In this document: positions 37,181 to 45,690 of the stretch, piece after piece
Layout: each line of letters opens with the position of its first letter
Position numbering within the stretch: position 1 is the stretch's first letter
Source: Planomonospora sp. ID82291
GTDB lineage: Bacteria; Actinomycetota; Actinomycetes; Streptosporangiales; Streptosporangiaceae
Assembly (NCBI RefSeq): GCF_015711645.1
Contig: NZ_JABTEX010000001.1
Location: 1,550,001-1,614,000, forward strand
Length of the DNA stretch: 64,000 bases
Reading direction: 5' to 3'
Notes under the pieces: generated by a model
Databases searched by the model: none
What the model saw: the letters and a program-made list of their open reading frames with translations, nothing else
What the model was told of the DNA's origin: nothing
Program-made: the position numbers and the translations under genes

Positions 37181-37383
37181 GGTGTCCTCCGTTGTCCGCG
37201 AGCCCCGCGCCATACCCGGATGCGACGATATATCCACATTCTGGTTCACAAGGAAGGCATTCAGCAGGGTCTACGCCACCTGGGACACATCCGCACCGGT
37301 TCTCGAACTCTAACGCACGGTTCTCACCGCCCAGCGGCAAACCCCCAGTTCTGGGCATGTGCCGAGGATCTCAGCCCGACGTG

Positions 37384-37472
37384 CGACGTCGCCGCGGCAC
37401 ACTCCTCAGCGCAGCCGGCGGGCGCACACCCGTCGACGTCGCCGCGGCACACCCCTCAGCGCAGCCGGCGGG
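37384..37472. repeat. 39-bp direct duplication of the hemB 3' end, period 50 bp
   Basis: 37384-37422 and 37434-37472 are identical except for one base. The second copy contains the last residues and stop codon of hemB; the first is a free copy just downstream of the gene. Confidence 0.85.
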
Positions 37473-38442
37473 CCGCCTCGGTCGCCCAGTAGGTGAGGAT
37501 CAGGTCGGCCCCGGCCCGGCGGATCGCGACCAGCGACTCCATGATCGCCCGATCCCGGTCGATCCAGCCGTTCGCCGCCGCGGCCTCGATCATGGCGTAC
37601 TCGCCGCTGACCTGGTAGGCCGCCACCGGGACGTCCACCTCGTCGCGCACCTGGCGCAGGATGTCGAGGTAGAAGAGGGCGGGCTTGACCATCACCGCGT
37701 CGGCGCCCTCGGCCAGGTCCAGCCGGACCTCCCGCAGCGCCTCGCCGACCGGGCCCGCAGGGTCCTGCTGGTAGGCGTTGCGGTCGCCGAACCGCGGCGC
37801 GCACTCGGCCGCCTCCCGGAACGGGCCGTAGAGCGCCGACGCGTACTTCGCGGAGTAGGCCAGGACCGGGACCTGCTCGAAGCCGTCGGCGTCCAGCGCG
37901 GCGCGGATGGCGGCGACCTGGCCGTCCATCATCCCGCTCGGCGCGATGACCTGCGAACCGGCCCGCGCCTGGGCCACCGCGACGGCCGCGTAGCGCTCCA
38001 GGGTGGCGTCGTTGTCGACCTCGCCGCCGGCCGTCAGCACGCCGCAGTGCCCGTGGTCGGTGAACTCGTCCAGGCAGGTGTCCGTCATCACGACCATCGC
38101 GTCGCCGACCTCGGCGACCAGGTCGGCGACCCCCTGCTGGACGATCCCGTCCGGGTCGTCGCCCGCCGAGCCGCGGGCGTCCTTCACCGCGGGGACGCCG
38201 AACAGGATCAGCCCGCCGACCCCCGCCTCGGCCGCCTCGTGGGCGGCCTTGCGCAGCGAGTCGCGGGTGTGCTGGAACACCCCGGGCATCGAGCCGATCG
38301 GGTGCGGCTCGTCGATGCCCTCCTTGACGAACATCGGCAGGACCAGCTCGGCCGGGTGCAGCCGGGTCCCGGCCGTCATCCGGCGCATCGGCGACGTACG
38401 GCGGAGCCGGCGCGGGCGCGCGGCGGGGAACTGGGCGGTCAT
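37456..38442 (-). CDS. hemB: delta-aminolevulinate dehydratase (porphobilinogen synthase)
   Basis: A 328-residue enzyme joining two 5-aminolevulinates into porphobilinogen. Schiff-base lysines are Lys199 (AYSAKYASALYGPFR) and Lys253 (VMVKPALFYLD). The metal loop reads DTCLDEFTDHGHCG: of the three zinc cysteines, the middle one is Asp, as in many actinobacteria, so metal use may be intermediate between zinc and magnesium types. The start at 38442 has GGGGAGGGAG upstream. It follows hemD on the same strand after a 197-base gap with imperfect short repeats. Confidence 0.96.
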   Translation of the reverse strand: MTAQFPAARPRRLRRTSPMRRMTAGTRLHPAELVLPMFVKEGIDEPHPIGSMPGVFQHTRDSLRKAAHEAAEAGVGGLILFGVPAVKDARGSAGDDPDGIVQQGVADLVAEVGDAMVVMTDTCLDEFTDHGHCGVLTAGGEVDNDATLERYAAVAVAQARAGSQVIAPSGMMDGQVAAIRAALDADGFEQVPVLAYSAKYASALYGPFREAAECAPRFGDRNAYQQDPAGPVGEALREVRLDLAEGADAVMVKPALFYLDILRQVRDEVDVPVAAYQVSGEYAMIEAAAANGWIDRDRAIMESLVAIRRAGADLILTYWATEAARRLR

Positions 38443-38639
38443 GGTCTCTCCCTCCCCCCGGCCACGGGGTGTCATCGGCCGGAGGCCCGTTTCGGGTCTG
38501 CTCGCTGTTCGGTTGTCCCGCCGGACCGGCGGTCGCGCCGCGGACGCCACGCCTTCGGCGCCCACACGCGTTCGGCGCCCACGGCGTCCTCTTCAGGCTA
38601 CGCGGTCCGCCCGTGGTCCGCCCCGGGCTCGTCCGGGGC

Positions 38640-40217
38640 TCACTTGGGACGCCGCCGGGCTCCCCGCCGGGTCTGGGAGGGCCGGCGGGGGACCTCCCCC
38701 GCCGCGAGGGCGGCCTGCCGGAGCTTCGCACCGTACTCCGCCAGCCCCGACGCCAGGGCCGAGGCGGACGCCGTGTCGGCCATGACGTCGACCCGGAGAC
38801 CGAACTCCTCCGCCGTCTTGGCGGTCTGCGGACCGATCACGGCGATGACCGTGACGGTGTGCGGCTTGCCGGCGATGCCCACCAGGTTGCGCACCGTGCT
38901 GGAGGAGGTGAACAGCACCGCGTCGAAGCCGCCGCCCTTGATGGCCTCCCGGATCGGTGCGGGCGGCGGCGCCGCCCGCACCGTCCGGTAGGCGGTGACG
39001 TCGTCGCACTCCCAGCCCAGCTCGGTCAGGCCCGCGACCAGCGTCTCGGTGGCGATGTCGGCCCGCGGCAGCAGGACCCGGTTGATCGGGTCGAGCATCG
39101 AGTCGTACGGCGGCCACTCGGCGACCAGTCCCTCCGAGGACTGCTCGCCGGTCGGCGTCAGGTCGGGCTTCACCCCGAACTCCACCAGGGCCCGCGCGGT
39201 CGCCTCGCCCACCGCGGCGACCTTCAGCCCGGCGAAGGCGCGGGCGTCCAGGCCGTACTCCTCGAACTTCTCGCGCACCGCCTTGACCGCGTTCGCGCTG
39301 GTGAACGCCACCCACTCGTAGCGTCCGGTGACCAGGCCCTTGATCGCCCGGTCCATCTGCTGCGGGGTGCGGGGCGGCTCGACGGAGATCGTCGGCACCT
39401 CCTCGGGCACCGCGCCGTAGGAACGCAGCTGCTCGACCAGCCCGGCGGACTGCTCCTTGGTCCGCGGGACGAGCACCCGCCAGCCGAACAGCGGCTTGGT
39501 CTCGAACCACGAGAGCCGGTCGCGCATGCCGACCGCCTCGCCGACCACCATCAGCGCGGGCTCGGTCATCCCGGCGTGCTTGAGGTCCGGCCCGATCCGC
39601 CCGAGGCTGGTCACCACGGTGTACTGCTCGGTGGTGGTGCCCGCGCTGCTGATCGCGACCGGCGTCGAGTCCGGGCGGCCCGCGGCGATCAGGGCCTTGC
39701 CGATCACCACGGCCTCGGAGATCCCGTTGTAGATCACCAGCGTGCCGGCGCCCGCCGCGTGCGCGCTCCAGTCGCCGACCATGGTCGCGTCCACGACGCG
39801 GAACTCGGGCACCGACACCGCGGCGGGGATGCCCGCGTAGGTGAGCACCGCCGTCGCCGGGGGGACGCCCGGCACGATCTCGAAGTCCACCTCCGCCGCC
39901 GCGCAGGCCGCGACCTCGTCGGTGATCGAGGAGAAGAACATCGGGTCGCCCGCGCAGAGCCGGACGACGCCCCGCCCGGCCTTGGCCGCGGCGACGGCCT
40001 TGGCGGGAGCACCCTCCTCGGCGGCGTCGACCACCTCGACGCCCTCCCGGCAGTGGCGCAGGAGCGGGCCGTACGCCTCCTGGTCGAGCACGACGGCGTC
40101 GGCCCGGGAGAGCAGGTCCGCCCCGCGTAACGTGAGCAGGCCCTCGTCGCCGGGTCCGGCGCCCACGAAGGCGACGAAACCGGCCGGGTGCTCGAAAGTG
40201 GTGCTTCCGGAGCTCAC
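38640..40217 (-). CDS. hemD: uroporphyrinogen-III C-methyltransferase / uroporphyrinogen-III synthase fusion
   Basis: A 525-residue bifunctional protein. The N-terminal half (about 10-250) is a SUMT/CobA methyltransferase: VGAGPGDEGLLTLRG, RLCAGDPMFFSS and FEIVPGVPPATAV. The C-terminal half (about 260-500) is uroporphyrinogen-III synthase: VLVPRTKEQSAGL and VAFTSANAVKAV. It closes the tetrapyrrole ring and also diverts it to precorrin-2 for sirohaem and B12. The fusion is usual for actinobacteria. GTG start overlapping the hemC stop (GTGA). The last 25 residues are basic and unconserved. Confidence 0.94.
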   Translation of the reverse strand: MSSGSTTFEHPAGFVAFVGAGPGDEGLLTLRGADLLSRADAVVLDQEAYGPLLRHCREGVEVVDAAEEGAPAKAVAAAKAGRGVVRLCAGDPMFFSSITDEVAACAAAEVDFEIVPGVPPATAVLTYAGIPAAVSVPEFRVVDATMVGDWSAHAAGAGTLVIYNGISEAVVIGKALIAAGRPDSTPVAISSAGTTTEQYTVVTSLGRIGPDLKHAGMTEPALMVVGEAVGMRDRLSWFETKPLFGWRVLVPRTKEQSAGLVEQLRSYGAVPEEVPTISVEPPRTPQQMDRAIKGLVTGRYEWVAFTSANAVKAVREKFEEYGLDARAFAGLKVAAVGEATARALVEFGVKPDLTPTGEQSSEGLVAEWPPYDSMLDPINRVLLPRADIATETLVAGLTELGWECDDVTAYRTVRAAPPPAPIREAIKGGGFDAVLFTSSSTVRNLVGIAGKPHTVTVIAVIGPQTAKTAEEFGLRVDVMADTASASALASGLAEYGAKLRQAALAAGEVPRRPSQTRRGARRRPK

Positions 40218-41125
40218 TGCGGCTGCTCCCCCATCAACGTGCCGGCCCCTTCGGCGATCATCTCGGCCGCGAGGGCGCGACCGAGATCCATGGCCGTCGA
40301 AGAGGAACCGGCGGTGGACTTGCGGACCGCGCGTGCGCCATCGACGGCGATGACGGCCGCGGTCAGGTTCAGATCCTGCCCGGTGACGACCGAATGCGCA
40401 CCCACCGGAGCCGCGCATCCCGCCTCCAGCGCGTTCAGCACGGCCCGCTCGGCGGTCACGGCGGCGCGGGTGGCGGCGTCGTCGAGCACGCCCAGCAGGT
40501 CGGCCAGGTCGGCCCGGTCGGCCCGGATCTCCACGGCCAGCGCGCCCTGCCCGGGGGCGGGGAGCATCTCGTCGACCTCGAAGAACTGCGCGATCTCGGC
40601 CTCCCGGCCCAGCCGCCGGAGCCCCGCCGCGGCCAGCACGACGCCCTGCAGCTCGCCGGAGGCGACCTTGCCGATCCGGGTGTCGGCGTTGCCGCGGATC
40701 GGGACGTACTCCAGATCGGGGCGGAGCGCCCGGAGCTGGGCGATCCGGCGCGGCGATCCGGTCCCGACCTTCGAGCCCGACGGCAGGTCGGCCAGCTTCG
40801 CCCCGGCCACCAGCGCGTCGCGGTGGTCGTCGCGCGGCGGGATCGCGACCAGGGCGATGCGCGGGTCGGGGGCGGTGGGCAGGTCCTTCAGCGAGTGCAC
40901 CGCGAAGTCGACCGCGCCCTCGATCAGTTTGTCGCGCAGCGCGCTGACGAAGACCCCGGTCCCGCCCATCTGGGCCAGGTCGCCCTTGGTGACGTCGCCG
41001 AAGGTGGTGACGCCGACGAGCTCCACGGCCCGGCCGGTCAGCTCGGTCAGCCGCGCCGCCACCAGTCCGGACTGCGTCGTCGCCATGGGGCTCCGACGCG
41101 TCCCCAGTCTCAGGGGTCCCGTCAT
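40214..41125 (-). CDS. hemC: hydroxymethylbilane synthase (porphobilinogen deaminase)
   Basis: A 303-residue enzyme that polymerises four porphobilinogens. The dipyrromethane cofactor Cys lies in LEAGCAAPVGA (about residue 236). Arg-rich substrate site segments LRLGTRRSPMA, HSLKDLPT and VGTGSPRR are intact. The ATG overlaps the hemA stop as ATGA. Confidence 0.97.
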   Translation of the reverse strand: MTGPLRLGTRRSPMATTQSGLVAARLTELTGRAVELVGVTTFGDVTKGDLAQMGGTGVFVSALRDKLIEGAVDFAVHSLKDLPTAPDPRIALVAIPPRDDHRDALVAGAKLADLPSGSKVGTGSPRRIAQLRALRPDLEYVPIRGNADTRIGKVASGELQGVVLAAAGLRRLGREAEIAQFFEVDEMLPAPGQGALAVEIRADRADLADLLGVLDDAATRAAVTAERAVLNALEAGCAAPVGAHSVVTGQDLNLTAAVIAVDGARAVRKSTAGSSSTAMDLGRALAAEMIAEGAGTLMGEQPQ

Positions 41126-42438
41126 CGGTCCACCTCCATGTCGAGCTCCATGTCGATCGTCTCGACGCGTCTCACCGCGTCGGGCACCTTCGGGTCCAGG
41201 TCGAACAGTTCGCGCAGCGCTTCCGCATAATGATCGCCCGCCGGCGACGCCGCGAGCCGTTTGACACGCACGGTGGGTTCGTGGAGCAGCTTGTCGACCA
41301 CGCGCCTGACCGTCTGTGCGACCTCGTCGCGGACGCGGCCCTCGATCTCCGGCACGCGGGAGGCCAGCCGCCCGAGCTCCGCCTCGACCACGTCGGCGGC
41401 CTTGCTCCGCAGCGCGACCACGGTCGGCGTCACGCGCGCGGCCCGCTCGGCGCCCAGGTAGGCCGCGACCTCCTCGGAGACGATCGCGCGCACCGCGGCG
41501 ACCGCCTCGGCCCGGCCTCCGTCGTCGATGCCGGCGATCTCGCCGTTCTGCATGGACTCCAGATCGACGAGCGTGACGCCGGGCAGGCGCCGTACGGCGG
41601 GGTCCACGTCGTGGGGGAGCGCGAGGTCCAGCAGGAACATCCGCCGGGGGGTCACCATGTCCGCGGTGACGACCACGTCGGCGGCGCCGGTGCAGGAGAC
41701 GACCAGGTCGGCTCCGGCGAGCTCGGCGGCCAGGTCGGCGAACTCCGCGGCCCGGCCGCCGACCGTCTGCGCCAGCCGTACGGCGCGCTCGTGGGTCCGG
41801 TTGACCACGACGATGTCGGTGACGCCCGCCCGCCGGAGGGTCGCGGCGGACAGGGCGCTCATCGAGCCGGCGCCGACCACCAGGGCGCGCAGGCCCTGGA
41901 TCGGGCCGAGCTCGCGTTCGGCGAGACGCAGGCCCACGCCGACCAGGGACGCTCCGGCGCGGTCGATGCCCGTCTCCGCGTGCGAGCGCTTGCCCACCCG
42001 CAGCGCCTGCTGGACGAGCTCGTTCAGCGTCGGGCCGAGCGTCCCCTCGTCCTGGGCGAGCCGGAGCGCCTGGCGGACCTGGCCGAGGATCTGCCCCTCG
42101 CCGACCACCATCGAGTCCAGGCCCGCGGCGACCGAGAACAGGTGCTCGACGGCCCGGTCCTCGTAGTGCACGTGCAGATGGGCGACGAGCTGCTCCACCG
42201 GCACGCCGGAGTGCACGGCCAGCAGCGCGGTGACCTCGCTCACCACCGCGTGGAACCGGTCCACGACGGCGTAGACCTCGACCCGGTTGCAGGTCGAAAC
42301 GATCATGACTTCCGCGACGCAGTCGTTCCGCTGGACGTCGTGGAGCAGCTTGGCCAGCGCGTCCCCGGAGACGGACACCCGTTCCAGGAGCGCCACGGGC
42401 GCCGTCCGGTGGCTCAGGCCGATGACGAGGAGGCTCAT
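41122..42438 (-). CDS. hemA: glutamyl-tRNA reductase
   Basis: A 438-residue NADPH enzyme that commits glutamyl-tRNA to haem synthesis. The catalytic Cys50 is in STCNRVEVY, with the N-terminal GLSHRTAPV. The NADP-binding region is VVGAGSMSALSAATL, and a C-terminal dimerisation helix is present. It has a GGGGGAGG site and follows rex by 88 bases, so it is the second gene of the rex-hem operon. Confidence 0.97.
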   Translation of the reverse strand: MSLLVIGLSHRTAPVALLERVSVSGDALAKLLHDVQRNDCVAEVMIVSTCNRVEVYAVVDRFHAVVSEVTALLAVHSGVPVEQLVAHLHVHYEDRAVEHLFSVAAGLDSMVVGEGQILGQVRQALRLAQDEGTLGPTLNELVQQALRVGKRSHAETGIDRAGASLVGVGLRLAERELGPIQGLRALVVGAGSMSALSAATLRRAGVTDIVVVNRTHERAVRLAQTVGGRAAEFADLAAELAGADLVVSCTGAADVVVTADMVTPRRMFLLDLALPHDVDPAVRRLPGVTLVDLESMQNGEIAGIDDGGRAEAVAAVRAIVSEEVAAYLGAERAARVTPTVVALRSKAADVVEAELGRLASRVPEIEGRVRDEVAQTVRRVVDKLLHEPTVRVKRLAASPAGDHYAEALRELFDLDPKVPDAVRRVETIDMELDMEVDR

Positions 42439-42526
42439 GCGCGCCTCCCCCGCGGCGATCGGCGGTCCGCGGGCGCGCCGTGCCGGCCGGCCGGCCTCCG
42501 CCCGTGTTCTCTCGTCCTCTGTGAAA

Positions 42527-43309
42527 TCACAGGTCCACCGCCTCGGGCCATTCGTCGGCCATCGCGGGCCCCCCAGTCATCCGATCCGTCTTGCGCTGCT
42601 CGTGGAACGCGAGGATCTGCAGTTCGATCGACAGGTCGACCTTACGGATATCGACCCCTTCAGGCACGGAAAGCACGACGGGGGCGAAGTTCAAGATGCT
42701 GGTCACTCCTGCGGCGACGACCCTGTCGGCCACCTGCTGGGCCGCCGCGGCCGGCGTCGCGAGCACCACGATCGACACTCCTCGCTGCCCTATCACGGCT
42801 TCCAGTTCGTCGATGTGCTCCACATTCAACCCCGCGATGTGGTCGCCCACCACTTCGGGGTCGGCGTCCAGGAGCGCGGCGACCCGGAACCCGCGGGAGA
42901 CGAACCCCCCGTAGTTGGCGAGCGCCCGGCCGAGGTTGCCGACCCCGACGATGGCCACCGCCCAGTCCTGGGTCAGGCCCAGCTCGCGGGAGATCTGGTA
43001 GATGAGGTATTCGACGTCGTAGCCGACCCCGCGCGTGCCGTAGGAGCCCAGGTGCGACAGGTCCTTGCGCAGTTTCGCCGAGTTCACCCCCGCGGCGGCG
43101 GCCAGGTCCTCCGAGCTCACCGTCGCCAGCCCCCGCTCGGCCATGCCGTTGAGCGCTCGCAGGTAGAGCGGCAGCCGGGCGACGGTCGCCTCGGGAATGC
43201 CACGCTCACGAGGTTGGGACGGACGGCGGATCACGTGCCGGAGCTCCAGGGGGGACAGGCGGCCGGCGCGGCCCGGACGCGACGGATGACGAGGTGAGGC
43301 CACTGTCAT
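42527..43309 (-). CDS. rex: redox-sensing transcriptional repressor Rex
   Basis: A 260-residue repressor that binds operators when NADH/NAD+ is low and releases them when NADH rises. The winged helix (IPEATVARLPLYLRAL, then SSEDLAAAAGVNSAKLRKDLSHLGSYGTRGVGY) precedes a Rossmann domain with VGVGNLGRALANY. The C-terminal swapped helix ends in IELQILAFHEQRK. I start it at the ATG at 43309; a GTG at 43339 would place the Rex operator inside the gene. Order rex-hemA-hemC-hemD matches Streptomyces. Autoregulation is indicated by the operator just upstream. Confidence 0.96.
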   Translation of the reverse strand: MTVASPRHPSRPGRAGRLSPLELRHVIRRPSQPRERGIPEATVARLPLYLRALNGMAERGLATVSSEDLAAAAGVNSAKLRKDLSHLGSYGTRGVGYDVEYLIYQISRELGLTQDWAVAIVGVGNLGRALANYGGFVSRGFRVAALLDADPEVVGDHIAGLNVEHIDELEAVIGQRGVSIVVLATPAAAAQQVADRVVAAGVTSILNFAPVVLSVPEGVDIRKVDLSIELQILAFHEQRKTDRMTGGPAMADEWPEAVDL

Positions 43310-43323
43310 CCAGGTTAGTCCCT

Positions 43324-43341
43324 TTGTGAACCCATGCACAA
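43324..43341. promoter_or_regulatory. Rex operator in the rex promoter
   Basis: TTGTGAACCCATGCACAA matches the Rex consensus TTGTGAA-N4-TTCACAA with one mismatch. It lies 14 bases upstream of the rex ATG, so Rex is expected to repress its own operon and with it hemA, C, D and B. Confidence 0.8.
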
Positions 43342-43385
43342 AGTGGGAGCACGGCTGTGTCCAAGCCGACAGCGTCCGAGCCGGC

Positions 43386-43463
43386 GGCGCTCACGGCGGC
43401 ACTGACAGCGGCGCTCACGGCGGCGCTCACGGCGGCGCTCACGGCGGCGCTCACGGCGGCGCT
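43386..43463. repeat. 12-bp tandem repeat, six and a half copies, between rex and the glutaredoxin gene
   Basis: Unit GGCGCTCACGGC. Copies begin at 43386, 43398 (degenerate), 43410, 43422, 43434, 43446 and a half copy at 43458. It lies in the divergent gap. A possible reading frame from a GTG at 43357 would encode an (Ala-Leu-Thr-Ala)n stretch, but it runs out of frame into the next gene and has no family match. Confidence 0.9.
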
Positions 43464-43514
43464 GCGGGTCGCGGTTCGGGAGCCGGTGGCCGGGGGATCG
43501 GTTAGCGTGGCGGC

Positions 43515-43763
43515 ATGGCACCGCAGGATCACCGCATCACGCTGCTCGGCAAGCCCGGATGTCACCTGTGCGACGACGCGCGAGCCGTCGTCGAGCGGGT
43601 CGCCACGGAGCTGGGCGTCCCCTGGGAGGAGCGCGACATCACCGCCTCCGAGGAGGACCACGCGACGTACGGGGAGATGATCCCGGTGACCCTCGTCGAC
43701 GGCGTCCAGCACGACTTCTGGCGTGTCGACGAGGACCGCCTGCGCGCCGCGCTCAGATCCTGA
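43515..43763 (+). CDS. glutaredoxin family protein (DUF836-like)
   Basis: An 82-residue thioredoxin-fold protein with a CHLC redox motif (Cys16, Cys19) and the cis-Pro segment MIPVTLVDG. Small actinobacterial proteins of this type lie beside rex in Streptomyces as well. The redox partner is unknown. It has no obvious ribosome binding site; the transcript may be leaderless. Its stop codon lies inside the last codons of the convergent membrane/ABM gene (11-base overlap). Confidence 0.85.
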   Translation: MAPQDHRITLLGKPGCHLCDDARAVVERVATELGVPWEERDITASEEDHATYGEMIPVTLVDGVQHDFWRVDEDRLRAALRS

Positions 43764-45483
43764 AGGCGGTCGGGAGCGGGATCACCTTCGCGGCGTTCAC
43801 GTTGAGCTCGATGACGTTGGTGGCGAGCACCATGCCCTGCCGCTCGGTGACGAACCGCTCCACGTGGGGCCGGCCCTGGTGTTCGCGGTAGGCCACCTCG
43901 TCGCGGTAGAGCTCGTAGACGATGCGCTGGAGCGGAGCGGACTTCACCGAGTGGCAGGCGTAGATGAGGGTGTCGGGCTCGCTTCCGCGCACGATCTCCA
44001 CCGTCTCCTCGGCCAGCCGGTCGAACGCCTCACCGGTGCCGTCGAGCAGGGTGAACACGGTGAGCAGGCCGAAGATGCTCGGTGAGACCCGGACACGGCC
44101 GTCCGGGCCGGGGGGCGTCCCGGGAGCCGCGCCGGAGCCGGAGGAGGACGGGGCGCCGAACGCCTCCTCGGCGGACATCGGGCTGCGGGCGCCGAACGCC
44201 TCCTCGGCGGGCATCGGGCGCGCGGCCCTGTCCTGCACGCCGGAGGAGGAGCCGCGCCCGCCGAACTCGTTGAGGGGGATGCTGTACTCGCCGGTCGCCG
44301 GACCGGCGACCGGAGGCACGCCGAACTCGCCCGTCGTCGGACCGGCGGCCGAGGGCATGCCGAACTGGCCGGTCCTCGGGGGCGGCTGGGTGTAGTCGTG
44401 GTCGGCCGCCGGCTGGCCCGCGAGCGGCATGCCGTACTCGCCGGCCATGAAGGTGCCGGTCGCGGGGCCGCCGAACGGGTCGTCGCCGGCCTGGCCGGGC
44501 TCGGGCCGGCGCGTCATCCGGGACGCGTAGTCGACGTCCGGTTCTCCCGCGCGGTACTCGGCGACGAGGTCGCCCAGACCGGACCGGCGCGGGGGCTGGT
44601 CGGGCACCGCGCCGGGGGCGGCACCGGAGGCGGCACCGGGAGCCGCGCCGAATCCGGCGCCCGGGACGGCACCGGGCACGGTGCCGGGGGACGCGCCGAC
44701 CGGCCGTTCGGGGACCGTACGGCGGCCCGCGACCTGGACGTCCCGGGGAGGAGCGAGCCTGGGGCGCCGGTCCTCCCAGTCGTCCTCCTCGAAGTCGTCG
44801 TCCTCGTCCTCGTAGGGCGCGAGCGGGCGGAGCACGGTGTACCAGACGGCCGCGGCGGCCAGCAGGTGCAGCAGCACGATGAGCGTCCCCGGGGCCCCGA
44901 AGGCGCAGGCTCCGACGAGGGCCAGCGCGGTGGGGGCCAGGACGCCGAGCGCGTGCAGGTTGTCGGTGTCGTAGTCGTCGCCGTTGCGCCAGCGCAGGAG
45001 GGCGACCACCAGGCCGGCCACCAGGACCACCGCCACGACGGCCTGGACGGCCATGAGCAGGAAGAGCGGCGGCGGGTTCCACTGGTCGGCCGCGACCGGG
45101 AGGGTCGTGGCGAACTTCTTCTCCTGCCGGACCGGGTCGACGAGCAGGATCACCAGCCCGACGACGGTGAGGCCGGCCCCCGGCAGCCAGGCGCCGAACC
45201 GGACGGCGGGCTTGCGGGCCAGGAGCCGGACGACGCCGACGGCCAGCCACAACGGCGCCAGCAGCGATCCGGTCACCTGGTAGATCCGGAACGTCAGCGC
45301 TCCGAACCCCAGGATGTGACCCGCGGCCATCACTCCCAGTGACACGCACAGCGCCGCCGTGGCAACGCTCCAGGCGACCAGCCATCCGGTGGGCTCGGCG
45401 CGGAGCCGGTTGACGAGGGCGCCCGTGGCGACGGCGGCGAGCAGGGCTCCGGCGAGCGCGATGACAGCGACGAGGACTTCCAT
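43753..45483 (-). CDS. membrane protein fused to an antibiotic-biosynthesis-monooxygenase (ABM) domain
   Basis: A 576-residue protein in three parts. The N-terminal third (about 1-240) has seven predicted transmembrane helices. A long linker (about 245-460) is rich in Pro, Gly, Ala and repeated motifs such as GEFGVPP/GEYSIP and EEAFGA. The C-terminal ~105 residues (FGLLTVFTLLDGTGEAFDRLAEETVEIVRG onwards) look like an ABM ferredoxin-like dimer domain, with YRDEVAYREHQGRPHV near its end. ABM domains act on quinones, haem or polyketides. Start at 45483 for its GGAGACACC site; 45507 is an alternative. No function is known for the combination. Confidence 0.72.
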   Translation of the reverse strand: MEVLVAVIALAGALLAAVATGALVNRLRAEPTGWLVAWSVATAALCVSLGVMAAGHILGFGALTFRIYQVTGSLLAPLWLAVGVVRLLARKPAVRFGAWLPGAGLTVVGLVILLVDPVRQEKKFATTLPVAADQWNPPPLFLLMAVQAVVAVVLVAGLVVALLRWRNGDDYDTDNLHALGVLAPTALALVGACAFGAPGTLIVLLHLLAAAAVWYTVLRPLAPYEDEDDDFEEDDWEDRRPRLAPPRDVQVAGRRTVPERPVGASPGTVPGAVPGAGFGAAPGAASGAAPGAVPDQPPRRSGLGDLVAEYRAGEPDVDYASRMTRRPEPGQAGDDPFGGPATGTFMAGEYGMPLAGQPAADHDYTQPPPRTGQFGMPSAAGPTTGEFGVPPVAGPATGEYSIPLNEFGGRGSSSGVQDRAARPMPAEEAFGARSPMSAEEAFGAPSSSGSGAAPGTPPGPDGRVRVSPSIFGLLTVFTLLDGTGEAFDRLAEETVEIVRGSEPDTLIYACHSVKSAPLQRIVYELYRDEVAYREHQGRPHVERFVTERQGMVLATNVIELNVNAAKVIPLPTAFRI

Positions 45484-45622
45484 GGTGTCTCCAATGCTGC
45501 CGGACATTACCCTTCGACCGGTAGCCGGGCTCGTTCCCGGCCGCCTGACCCGGTCCCGCGGAGAAGAACCGGCCCCACACCGTATCCGGCGACTACCGCC
45601 AGTCACGACGATACGAAGTGGA

Positions 45623-45651
45623 TTGTGGAATTTCCTGATGATTCCTAGAGT
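45623..45651 (+). promoter_or_regulatory. sigma70-type promoter of bldN
   Basis: TTGTGG (45623-45628), a 17-base spacer and TAGAGT (45646-45651) form a plausible housekeeping promoter, in an AT-rich patch about 40 bases upstream of the bldN start codon. Confidence 0.5.
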
Positions 45652-45690
45652 GGGCGGGCACGCCGCACCCTTCCTCCCCAGGGATACCGG

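Noticed and set aside
42519-42532. CTGTGAAATCACAG palindrome at the end of rex, considered as a further regulator site
   Set aside because: The two-base spacing fits neither the Rex nor the CRP consensus, and it covers the rex stop codon; probably chance.
43357-43680. Possible small protein with an (Ala-Leu-Thr-Ala)n stretch from a GTG at 43357
   Set aside because: It owes its length to the 12-bp repeat, runs out of frame through the glutaredoxin gene and has no ribosome binding site.
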